From JAFDED01 sp964611635 (GTDB lineage: Bacteria > Desulfobacterota > JAFDED01), in the NCBI GenBank assembly GCA_964611635.1, contig CAZTAS010000052.1:1-31104 (forward strand): DNA of 31,104 nucleotides. The letters are read 5' to 3'. The translations under genes were made by a program, and so were the position numbers. The notes beneath the pieces were generated by a model. The model was given only the letters and a program-made list of their open reading frames with translations. It made no database searches and was not told the DNA's origin. Position 1 is the stretch's first letter. Each line of letters begins with the position of its first letter. Positions 23,909 through 31,104 of the stretch are shown piece by piece.

Positions 23909-24228
23909 ATCTCAGGCTGAGCTTCGGGGTATTCCAGGGCGAACCCATGAGGATCAAGGTCTGGTTTTCCCCGGAAGTGGCCGGTTACATCAAAGAAAAG
24001 ATCTGGCATGAGAGCCAGGAAATCCACCCCCAGGCCGACGGCTCCATCATTTTCGATGCGGAGGTTGCAGGGACCGACGAAATCAAGTTCTGGCTCATGA
24101 GCTGGGGTTCCCACGCTCTGGTTCTCGGACCAGAATCCCTCCGGGAAGAGATCCGAATGGAGGCAGAGAGCCTGCTGAACAGGTATGAGAAGGAGGTGGA
24201 AAAGGAAGAGAAGCCGCTGGTAGTTTGA
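23905..24228 (+). pseudogene. WYL-family regulator, C-terminal remnant
   Basis: The readable frame starts before the first ATG: LRLSFGVFQGEPMRIKVWFSPEV... is continuous from about 23905, where an upstream stop cuts it off. The sequence (FSPEVAGYIKEKIWHESQEI, GSIIFDAEVAGTDEIKFWLMSWGSHALVLGPESLREEI) is the C-terminal WYL/WCX part of YafY-like transcription regulators. The N-terminal HTH and most of the WYL domain are missing. An ATG at 23947 could start a 93-aa fragment, but it would not bind DNA. Its body is intact, so the truncation may be recent. Confidence 0.7.
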
Positions 24229-24349
24229 ACATTATGCCTTTCCTTTAAGGACCATTTTGTTACACGTCCTATATTGACGGTACATCGTAGCCTAATGGCA
24301 CGAGATTTTAGAATTCCAAAAAGACAGTAATGGATAGTTATCTTGCTTT

Positions 24350-26890
24350 ATGAACAAGATACCTGCAAAGGGTGAGCGTATTGCTCGGATAGGATATGAA
24401 GCCCAAGATAAGAGGGCGGCAAATCTTATCTACAATTTCCTCATTGAAGGTAGGCTCGAGTGGTTCAAAATCGCCGACCCGAAGGCGGGGAGGATAGATG
24501 ACATTCAAATAGCAACAACCGATGGGGAATTGCACGCCTTCCAAGTCAAGTGGGCCGAGACAGCGAAAACAATAACTTTTGCAGAAATTACCCGTTCAGG
24601 CAGAGTCCCCAGTTTAATAGGTCAATTAGCTGATGGTTGGCGACGACTCAAGAGTCTGCATCCAGACAAGCGTATCTTTGTTCACCTTATCCATTCACAT
24701 ATTCCTTACCATAAGTCGCCGTTAGATGACCCCAAAATAAAATTGCCTTTAGACGATCCTCCTCCATTGCAGCCAAATTTCCAAGCCTTTATACGTGATT
24801 GTTGGAAAAATAAGAAAAACTGGCTGCCTTTTGGTTTGAGCAGCATTCCTCAAGGTTGGCGGGCAGCAATGGAAGTTATCAGGCGGGAAGCCGGTTTGCC
24901 CGATGAAAACGATTTTCTTGACTTTGTGGGGTCCTGCTTCCTACATTTTGGCTACCAGTTTCCTGAACAGGATCAGCCTGCGGATCGCAGAGCTATTAGA
25001 CGGGAAAAGGACGTTGACCAAGTCGCACGGTTGATTGCCAAGCTTGGGGGTGGAGAACAACGAATAATCCATGTTACCCGCGCAGGCTTGCTGCGTTTCT
25101 TGAGTTGGGAATCCCGGTTTGAGTTTCGTTTCAAACATGAATTTCCGGTAGATGAAACCCTTTACCAACCGATCATTCAGACGGTTGAGGAACTGGAAGC
25201 CTCAATCAATCAGTTTAATTTCGGCTATATTGCGCTGATAGGCACACCTGGTTCAGGCAAATCTACCACATTGACCCAGACCTTGCGTTACCGCAAAGGG
25301 CTGCGGGTTATCCGCTACTATGCTTACGTTCCTAACAGCCCGTGGCAAGAAGGCAGGGGAGAAGCTATCTCTTTTCTCCACGACCTGCATTTAGCGCTTC
25401 AACGTCATGGTATTTATGTCCGAACAGGAATACATTCTCAGCCGGAATCTCTAGAAGAGTTGCGCGACGCTTTAAGTGCTCAATTGGGTGAATTGCATGA
25501 TAAGTGGCGCAAGGATAAGATCATTACCCTGATTATCGTTGACGGCCTGGATCATATTGAACGTGAACAATCTCCTGAGCGTAGCCTTCTTAAGGAATTA
25601 CCAGCCCCAGAGAATATTCCAGAAGGCGTATTGCTTGTATTGGGTAGTCAAACTCTAGTGCTTAATGATTTACCCGACCGTATACGTCACCATTTGAACC
25701 AGGCAGGAAGAACAATAACCTTGCAACCGCTTCCAAGACAAGCAGTATTAAGTATTATTTCTGCCTCCGCTTTACCTTTTGCATTATCCCACGATCAGCA
25801 GGAAACCATCAACGTTCTGTCCAACGGTCATCCTTTAGCGCTCTTATATTTGCTGGCAAGCATAGCAAACGCTTCTGACGAAAACGGCGTTAAGGAAATT
25901 CTTAACGGCGCTGAACCTTACCAAGGACATATTGAGGAGAACTACCGGATCTACTGGGACAAATTGCAGAGGCATGAAGAACTGAAAGAGCTACTTGCAC
26001 TGCTTTGCAGGTTGCGTGGCTCATTCAATCCCGAGGATTTGCTCAAATGGGTGCCCGAATCCTCAGTCAAGCTCTTAGTGACCCAAGCTAAACATTATTT
26101 CTGGGAAGAATCGGATACCCGCTGGCATTTTTTTCATAACAGCTTCCGGCAGTTCATCTTGGGTCGAACCCGGAGTAACATTTTCGGAAAACGAGATTTG
26201 GCGCGGGATAAAGCTTACCACCAACGGCTTGCCGAATATGCCGCAGTAGCGAAACCAGAAACTCCTTGGGCATGGGAGGAGCTCTATCATCGGGCTTGTT
26301 CAGAAGATTGGGAAAAAGTACTCCAAATTGGCACGCAAGAATACTTCCGCAAACAATTTATGAACTTGCGCCATATTGAAGCTATTCTTCAAGACACCGG
26401 CCTATGTCTTAAGGCCGCGCGCATCAAGCGGGACGGATTGGCAATTATCCGTATTTTTTTGATTGAAAAAGAACTGGGAGATAGACAGCAGAATATTGAT
26501 CCTAGTGATCACGACTTGTCTGCATTACTGTATGAAGTCCATGGCATGGATGCAGCCATGCACCATGTCATGGACGGGCAACAAGTCCGGATAGAGCAAA
26601 AGAAGGCTATGAGGTTTGCCGAGTTTCTGATTGAGAAACGCGAACTACAAGCAGCTGAAAAGGTCTTTAACGCTACGGAGCCACTGGATATACTCAATGG
26701 CTCCACATTGGTTGAGAGCATTCAAAGCGGAAACCTGGAAACCATATATGCTTGGGTAGAAATTGCCCATTATTTCCGTCCTTTAAGCAAACTATTCGAC
26801 ATTATTGAACAGTTACGCGCTGATACTAGCACATTCAACAATACCAGAATCCCGACGAGTGGCACCGTGGTGTCCGGCGAAACGTCTTGA
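24350..26890 (+). CDS. Avs-like STAND NTPase, N-terminal part (effector and ATPase)
   Basis: 846 aa. Residues 10-70 form a nuclease-like core: GYEAQDKRAANLIYNFL, then D50-D51 and FQVKW (Q65-V-K67), a D...QxK variant of the PD-(D/E)xK site resembling Cap4-type effectors. The STAND/NACHT ATPase has Walker A GTPGSGKST (298-306) and Walker B IIVDGLDHIE (D398), followed by LLVLGSQTL and a helical region with WHFFHNSFRQFIL. This is the layout of Avs antiviral sensors: nuclease, STAND, then C-terminal repeats. The last 12 residues look out of frame. The continuing frame carries PDEWHRGVRRNVLMALG, so a one-base loss near 26851-26853 truncates the protein. No strong ribosome site precedes the ATG. Confidence 0.75.
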   Translation: MNKIPAKGERIARIGYEAQDKRAANLIYNFLIEGRLEWFKIADPKAGRIDDIQIATTDGELHAFQVKWAETAKTITFAEITRSGRVPSLIGQLADGWRRLKSLHPDKRIFVHLIHSHIPYHKSPLDDPKIKLPLDDPPPLQPNFQAFIRDCWKNKKNWLPFGLSSIPQGWRAAMEVIRREAGLPDENDFLDFVGSCFLHFGYQFPEQDQPADRRAIRREKDVDQVARLIAKLGGGEQRIIHVTRAGLLRFLSWESRFEFRFKHEFPVDETLYQPIIQTVEELEASINQFNFGYIALIGTPGSGKSTTLTQTLRYRKGLRVIRYYAYVPNSPWQEGRGEAISFLHDLHLALQRHGIYVRTGIHSQPESLEELRDALSAQLGELHDKWRKDKIITLIIVDGLDHIEREQSPERSLLKELPAPENIPEGVLLVLGSQTLVLNDLPDRIRHHLNQAGRTITLQPLPRQAVLSIISASALPFALSHDQQETINVLSNGHPLALLYLLASIANASDENGVKEILNGAEPYQGHIEENYRIYWDKLQRHEELKELLALLCRLRGSFNPEDLLKWVPESSVKLLVTQAKHYFWEESDTRWHFFHNSFRQFILGRTRSNIFGKRDLARDKAYHQRLAEYAAVAKPETPWAWEELYHRACSEDWEKVLQIGTQEYFRKQFMNLRHIEAILQDTGLCLKAARIKRDGLAIIRIFLIEKELGDRQQNIDPSDHDLSALLYEVHGMDAAMHHVMDGQQVRIEQKKAMRFAEFLIEKRELQAAEKVFNATEPLDILNGSTLVESIQSGNLETIYAWVEIAHYFRPLSKLFDIIEQLRADTSTFNNTRIPTSGTVVSGETS

Positions 26891-29184
26891 TGGCTTTAGG
26901 TGACGCGATTTTTGACTGCAGCGATGAAAAAAAGTTGAGTATGCTTAAAGAACTGCTAAAGAACCAAGAAGGTGGAGACATCTTTTTACGACGATTAGAT
27001 TTTCATGATTGTACCGTCCGCCGAAATCAGAAATCAGCCAATGTCGCCCTTGGACGCTTGATGCAATGGGCTGAAAAACAAGAATCCAAAAAACATTCCA
27101 GGTTGCGAATTGCCGAGTTTATATTCCTCATTCGTGGCGATAAAGAAACCGCAGCCAAATGGGTGGCAGGCATTTCCCAGCCGCCACTGCGTGAGACCCT
27201 AAGTGACTGGAATTGGGATAATCTAAATCCTTTTCTATTTCGCATTCGTCTTAATCGTCTCCTTGCCTCACTCGGTCAACCTGCAGACCCGACTCAGGCG
27301 GTCCCTGATGATGAACCACGAAGGCGTGGTGGCGTCTTGTTTGAGCGCAATTTGGTCATCATCGCCAATCTCTGGGGGCAGGCTTGGGCAGGAAAAAATG
27401 TGCCATCTGATATGATTCTGCGCCAGCTACATCCGGCCTTGAGCCTGTTCAGTCGAAACTGGCAGGAAACGCGGGATTGGACTATTTGGCACTCTTACCG
27501 AAAATGTGCAGCGGATTTTTACACCTTTATGGTCCGTGCGGTTGCCGAGCATGGTTCGGATGCGCTGCAGGCTTTGGCAAAAGAATTTGATCGCCGCTGG
27601 AAGGAACAACCTCAATATTGGGAAACCCATTGGCAGCGAGCAATAGCCTTGGCGTTATATCGGCAAGGTTGTCCTTTAGATGACCTGATTCGTCGCTTGG
27701 ATGCGATAGAGGCCCATTTCAGCGTCCAGGATGACACGACTTCCCGAATTTCAGATTTGTCCGAGCAAGCCTTTGCTTGGCTGGAGGCCGAACAGCCCCA
27801 AAAAGCTCACGCGCTGTTTCCAAAACTCTTCCAAGACAGCTTTGGAATAGTTTACGATAAGGACTACCAATTTTCTGATTGGGTCGAATGGTTGGGAAAA
27901 ACGACTTCTACCCTTCCAGGCGGCACTGCCGAAGACATACGTAAGTTTGCTGCTGCGTTGGTTGTACTCGAGCGAACAGGCCGAGGGCGAGGTACACAAG
28001 AAGCCGCCGAAAATTTGATTAAATTGGTCGCCAAATGGCATCCCGCTTATGCCCTCGAACTCAAGGAGTGGCTGCTGGCACAACACGCTATGCATTACAC
28101 CGGCGTTATAGAAGGCATCTTACGTGCTGCGGTCTTGTCTCAAGAAGCACCCCTTGAGATGGTTTTTATCCTAACTTGTCATCTGCTGCTTCCCTTTGCA
28201 GACACTGCTCCCAATGAATTGCCGAAACTACTGGCACAGCAATGTGCACTGAGATGTTCTCAGAAGGATGCCCAGGCCTTATTACAGATACTTCATGACT
28301 GCATAGAAACCAAAGCATATCCATCACATCGGGCTGAATGGTGGCGAGGTATAATCCAGGGTTTGCAATCATCCGGGGCTGATTCTTCGTATTTTCAAGC
28401 CAAATTAGAACAGGACGTCCGGGAAAAACGTTACGAATCAGATTCAGATGTGCATCTGAAATCCGGCGAAAAATTGAGTCAAAGAGATGCCTTGCTGCGT
28501 ATCAACTCAGGGCAGGATTTGCTGAATTTCATCACACAGATTGAGGAGACGAAATACTTCCGATGGGATGAAGCGATTGCCAAAATAATAGACACATCGA
28601 ACCGCGAACAGATTTATGAATTGAAAACAGCCCTCAGGGAATTCGAATATAGGCCTACATTAGATGCCTTGTTTGCCAAGCGCCTTAAAAAAATGGGTTA
28701 TGAAGAAGAAGGCCGAGCACTCTTAAAACCTTTGCTTGACCAGTCTGTGCCACAGGGTTGGGATAGACACTGGGACGGTGGCAGCCGCTTATCTGCCGCG
28801 CAGGCGTTTTTAGATTTCGACACCGAACAAGGTCGGGCGATGGCCTATGATCTGCTTGTCAATGACTACTTGTCAGCCCGGCGTTATCCCCGCTCAATGA
28901 TAGACAACCTGGAGGACTACTTACCATTGCTTTTTGATAAAGCGCCGATAGTTGAGATTTGGCAGGAAATCCGTGACCATATATTTCAACTAAAGGAATT
29001 TGCTTACACAGAAGCCTTGCCGCCTCATTCAGAAGAACTCCAGTTTTCCTGGCAAACTGTTTTGCTGCAATTGATAGTAGATGCCATGCAAATCGAGGTT
29101 CCAGAAATCAAGGAAGAAGCCCATCGCGCTTTCTGTAAACTATACCAGAACTCGGCTAATGATGCTCAGTTAATTAGTGCTTGA
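26887..29184 (+). CDS. Avs-like STAND protein, middle repeat part
   Basis: 765 codons counted from a TTG; an ATG at 26890 overlaps the previous stop by one base. The frame is readable upstream of that ATG (HRGVRRNVLMALGDAIF), so it is the continuation of the preceding gene rather than an independent one. It is made of alpha-helical repeats of TPR/HEAT type (QALAKEFDRRWKEQ, AHALFPKLFQDSFG, EALPPHSEELQFSWQTVLLQL) with no enzymatic motif. In Avs proteins this part recognises a conserved phage protein. It ends in NDAQLISA only because a MITE-like insertion brings in a stop codon. Confidence 0.6.
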   Translation: MMALGDAIFDCSDEKKLSMLKELLKNQEGGDIFLRRLDFHDCTVRRNQKSANVALGRLMQWAEKQESKKHSRLRIAEFIFLIRGDKETAAKWVAGISQPPLRETLSDWNWDNLNPFLFRIRLNRLLASLGQPADPTQAVPDDEPRRRGGVLFERNLVIIANLWGQAWAGKNVPSDMILRQLHPALSLFSRNWQETRDWTIWHSYRKCAADFYTFMVRAVAEHGSDALQALAKEFDRRWKEQPQYWETHWQRAIALALYRQGCPLDDLIRRLDAIEAHFSVQDDTTSRISDLSEQAFAWLEAEQPQKAHALFPKLFQDSFGIVYDKDYQFSDWVEWLGKTTSTLPGGTAEDIRKFAAALVVLERTGRGRGTQEAAENLIKLVAKWHPAYALELKEWLLAQHAMHYTGVIEGILRAAVLSQEAPLEMVFILTCHLLLPFADTAPNELPKLLAQQCALRCSQKDAQALLQILHDCIETKAYPSHRAEWWRGIIQGLQSSGADSSYFQAKLEQDVREKRYESDSDVHLKSGEKLSQRDALLRINSGQDLLNFITQIEETKYFRWDEAIAKIIDTSNREQIYELKTALREFEYRPTLDALFAKRLKKMGYEEEGRALLKPLLDQSVPQGWDRHWDGGSRLSAAQAFLDFDTEQGRAMAYDLLVNDYLSARRYPRSMIDNLEDYLPLLFDKAPIVEIWQEIRDHIFQLKEFAYTEALPPHSEELQFSWQTVLLQLIVDAMQIEVPEIKEEAHRAFCKLYQNSANDAQLISA

Positions 29185-29392
29185 CCGAAAACCCTGATTT
29201 CTCGGTCAAGAAATTCGAAATCCAAAGCACGAAATACGAAACAACCACCAAAATATCGATATCCCAATGACCGAAACGTAATATTTTCAAGGCATTGGGT
29301 TTAGTTGTTTAGAATTTCGGTATTCGAATTTGTTTAGAATTTCGGGTTTCGATATTCGGATTTTGCCTGAACGGCGGTTTTCGTTCAGGCAC
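29177..29392. mobile_element. MITE-like element, 216 bp
   Basis: Terminal inverted repeats GTGCTTGACCGAAAACC (left) and GTGCCTGAACGAAAACC (right, reverse complement) match at 15 of 17 positions. Each end can also form its own hairpin (CTTGACCGA/TCGGTCAAG and TGCCTGAACG/CGTTCAGGCA). The core is AT-rich with repeated GAAATTCGAAAT-type words and no ORF. TAATTA flanks both ends (29171-29176, 29393-29398) as a likely target duplication. It splits the STAND gene. Confidence 0.8.
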
Positions 29393-29412
29393 TAATTACA
29401 TTATTAAACACT

Positions 29413-30738
29413 ATGCTTGAAGGCAAGGAGCCCCAAATATGTCAGGCGTTGGCTGTTTTAGAATCCGTTTTGGAACAACGTCCGAAGGCTGTTGCTGCCT
29501 TTGCTGACAAGCTAAGCTTTTTGAGGGCTTCGCCCAATATGACAATCAGAACAATGGCAAACGGACTGATGCACGCCATAGACATTCCTGCATCCTCTCC
29601 TGATTCCCGGCCATTAGCCGCCACTTATTATTTGGAATTGCCCGATTTCCCAGTATACGACGAGGTCATACCTTTTGCCTCCCTGCCACCGGGAGCCTCT
29701 TTCCCAGACAGTGATGATCCGCTAGAGATGGTTCGGCCTTTCCAAAATGATTTTGAATTGCTCAGCGATTTGTCAGGGATTCCCCTGCAAAATTTGATCA
29801 CCCGTGCAGCGGTGCTGATGAAAACCCTGTCCCCAATGGAGAACTGGAACAAAGAGGCCGAAGAAGATATGAAGGCCTGGCTTAATGCGGCGAATTTAAA
29901 ACTTACTTATCACCGCCTGCGGCCTCAACAGGCATTGCGTGCGCTGAATTATGTTGCAGCGGAATTGGCTGATGCGGGCAAATTAGACGATCGGGCACGG
30001 GCTGCCATCAAGCATTTGTTTATACAGCATGATCGGACTATGTCATGTATAGAACCGGCGCAACGCCCAGCGGATATTGTCCTGCCCGACAGCAAAAAAA
30101 TGGGCTTTTATCGTGATAAAGATTGGGTAAACAAAGGCGCAGATTCTTTTACTTTAATGCCAGAACGTTTCCTGGATGGACGCATTGTTTTGGCGGAACT
30201 CACCCGCATATGCCATCTGGACTGGGAAATGCCAACGGAATACCGCTTCAGTATGCTTTGCCATCCGGATAGGTCACTGCCGGAAGAATTACGTGATGCT
30301 TACCAGTTTTTTCCATATAAAAGCTACTGGAGTGCTGAGGATTATCCCCCATTCATCAATTCGAGAGAGCCAGCGATAGCGATCTATGGAAATCCCCGAA
30401 CAATCGAACTCGGGGGTCAGGAATGGTTGGCTCTTAATCCCACTTTAGCACTCCACCTCGGTTGGAAATCGAGCAATACTGCGATGTTCCAATGGGAAGA
30501 TACAGAAGGCTGCACGACAGCGGAAAGTATGTATTGGAAAGATGGCCCTATAAAGAGACTTCCTCCTCGTGATGATGAGTGTTCAGAAGGTTGGATTGTG
30601 TTGGCTTCGGTAGATGCTCAGGAAAAGGTTAAGAGTATCCTTAGACCGATAGTTCGCTGTAAAGTGGTAATACGAATAATCAATATTAAAGACGTTGGTG
30701 AATCGGTACGATCAGCTTTTACTCAAGTACCCATCTGA
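29413..30738 (+). CDS. Avs-like STAND protein, C-terminal part
   Basis: 441 codons from an ATG at 29413 with no ribosome site. The frame is open upstream to the MITE boundary (ITLLNT before the Met), and joining 29176 to 29399 makes it continuous with the middle part. Residues 1-60 are HEAT-like helices (QALAVLESVLEQRPKAVAAF). The rest mixes helix and strand (IAIYGNPRTIELGGQEWLALNP, WIVLASVDAQEKVKSIL) with no known domain. It is likely the distal sensor part of the original protein. Whether this piece is ever translated is doubtful. Confidence 0.55.
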   Translation: MLEGKEPQICQALAVLESVLEQRPKAVAAFADKLSFLRASPNMTIRTMANGLMHAIDIPASSPDSRPLAATYYLELPDFPVYDEVIPFASLPPGASFPDSDDPLEMVRPFQNDFELLSDLSGIPLQNLITRAAVLMKTLSPMENWNKEAEEDMKAWLNAANLKLTYHRLRPQQALRALNYVAAELADAGKLDDRARAAIKHLFIQHDRTMSCIEPAQRPADIVLPDSKKMGFYRDKDWVNKGADSFTLMPERFLDGRIVLAELTRICHLDWEMPTEYRFSMLCHPDRSLPEELRDAYQFFPYKSYWSAEDYPPFINSREPAIAIYGNPRTIELGGQEWLALNPTLALHLGWKSSNTAMFQWEDTEGCTTAESMYWKDGPIKRLPPRDDECSEGWIVLASVDAQEKVKSILRPIVRCKVVIRIINIKDVGESVRSAFTQVPI

Positions 30739-30767
30739 TCAGGAAATCCCAGTTTAACGATAGCGTC

Positions 30768-30965
30768 TCATAGTTCAGCCATCTGTTTTTCCAATTCCTT
30801 TTCATATCGCTCGATTTCCCATATTGGAATCCTCAAACAGCCCCGGATCTTGGTGCGCTTCAGGTCCCCCTCATCTATGAGACGGTAGACGGTCCTCACC
30901 GAAATAGCGAAGTAATCAGCCACTTCATCCACCCTATAATATTTTTTGAATGGGCTACTCACCAT
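30768..30965 (-). CDS. Excisionase-type HTH protein
   Basis: A 65-aa protein. YYRVDEVADYFAISVRTVYRLIDEGDLKRTKIRGCLRIPIWEIERYEKEL is the helix-turn-helix 17 / excisionase fold, with the final helix that usually ends such proteins. It lies 44 bp after the ssb end on the same strand and converges with the STAND gene. Small proteins like this control excision or early gene expression in integrative elements, so the right edge may belong to such an element. Confidence 0.8.
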   Translation of the reverse strand: MVSSPFKKYYRVDEVADYFAISVRTVYRLIDEGDLKRTKIRGCLRIPIWEIERYEKELEKQMAEL

Positions 30966-31009
30966 CAGACCCGATCGCTATCCTGTTGGATCCCTGAATT
31001 CTACTACCC

Positions 31010-31104
31010 TCAGAAGGGGATGTCGCTGTCGTCGATAGGCGGTGACTCCTCACGCCTTTTCCCATCCAGCATGGTCAGGTTTCTGACGACTATTTCCACG
31101 GTGG
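31010..31104 (-). CDS. ssb: Single-stranded DNA-binding protein, 3' end
   Basis: Only the last 31 codons are inside the window. VEIVVRNLTMLDGKRR is the last OB-fold strand of bacterial SSB, and the very short linker ends in DDSDIPF, the acidic tip that recruits partner proteins. The linker between OB fold and tip is only about 10 residues, far shorter than in chromosomal SSB (about 60), which fits a mobile-element or phage SSB. Confidence 0.85.
   Translation of the reverse strand, partial: TVEIVVRNLTMLDGKRREESPPIDDSDIPF

Overview
The window looks like an accessory defence island in a mesophilic bacterium, most likely a sulfate-reducing or syntrophic Desulfobacterota (deltaproteobacterial) lineage. 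This assignment is an inference. It rests on two selenoprotein genes with in-frame TGA codons and good bacterial SECIS hairpins, a small transposon with GTGCTTGA..GAAAACC-type inverted ends, and the general gene styles. No rRNA or tRNA gene, and no CRISPR array, is visible.

Layout. (1) 1-1540, minus strand: a remnant of an IS21-type istA gene, then two selenocysteine genes. One is a 78-aa glutaredoxin-like protein with a U-G-P-C active site. The other is a 296-aa GrdB/PrdB-like selenoprotein B with U-P-V-C. Conventional ORF calling misses the first and splits the second. (2) 1540-2860: mostly non-coding, with decayed gene pieces, including the N-lobe of a Ser/Thr protein kinase. (3) 2860-10454, minus strand: an operon-like run of sigma factor, HTH-like regulator, ImmA/IrrE metallopeptidase, metallo-beta-lactamase-fold (MBL) protein, a single-chain E2-E1-JAB ubiquitin-like conjugation enzyme, a small nuclease-like protein, a four-TM membrane protein and a second MBL protein. 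No ubiquitin-like protein gene is visible. (4) 10555-23124, minus strand: a BREX/DISARM-related operon. In transcription order it encodes an HTH regulator, a DUF499 ATPase with a triple Cys-rich repeat, PglZ, a DUF1156 Zn-ribbon DNA methylase, an unknown 142-aa protein, a DUF433/DUF5615 toxin-antitoxin pair with a damaged toxin, an SNF2 helicase, two DUF488 proteins and a dual-OB protein. A near-consensus promoter with three 10-bp direct repeats precedes the HTH gene. (5) 23642-24228, plus strand: a GIY-YIG-like protein and a truncated WYL-type regulator. (6) 24350-30738, plus strand: a giant Avs-like STAND NTPase gene (about 2055 codons when reconstructed), broken by a one-base frameshift near 26851 and by a 216-bp MITE-like insertion at 29177-29392. 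(7) 30768-31104, minus strand: an excisionase-type HTH gene and the 3' end of ssb, which suggest an adjoining integrated element.

How it may work together (inference). The PglZ-DUF499-DUF1156-SNF2 module would modify self DNA and act against unmodified invaders. The adjacent conjugation operon looks like a second defence or stress module. In it the sigma factor, HTH protein and ImmA protease would gate expression, the E2-E1-JAB chain would attach and remove a modifier, and the membrane and nuclease-like proteins would be candidate effectors. A motif shared by the two main gaps of this operon may be the operator or promoter of its own regulators.
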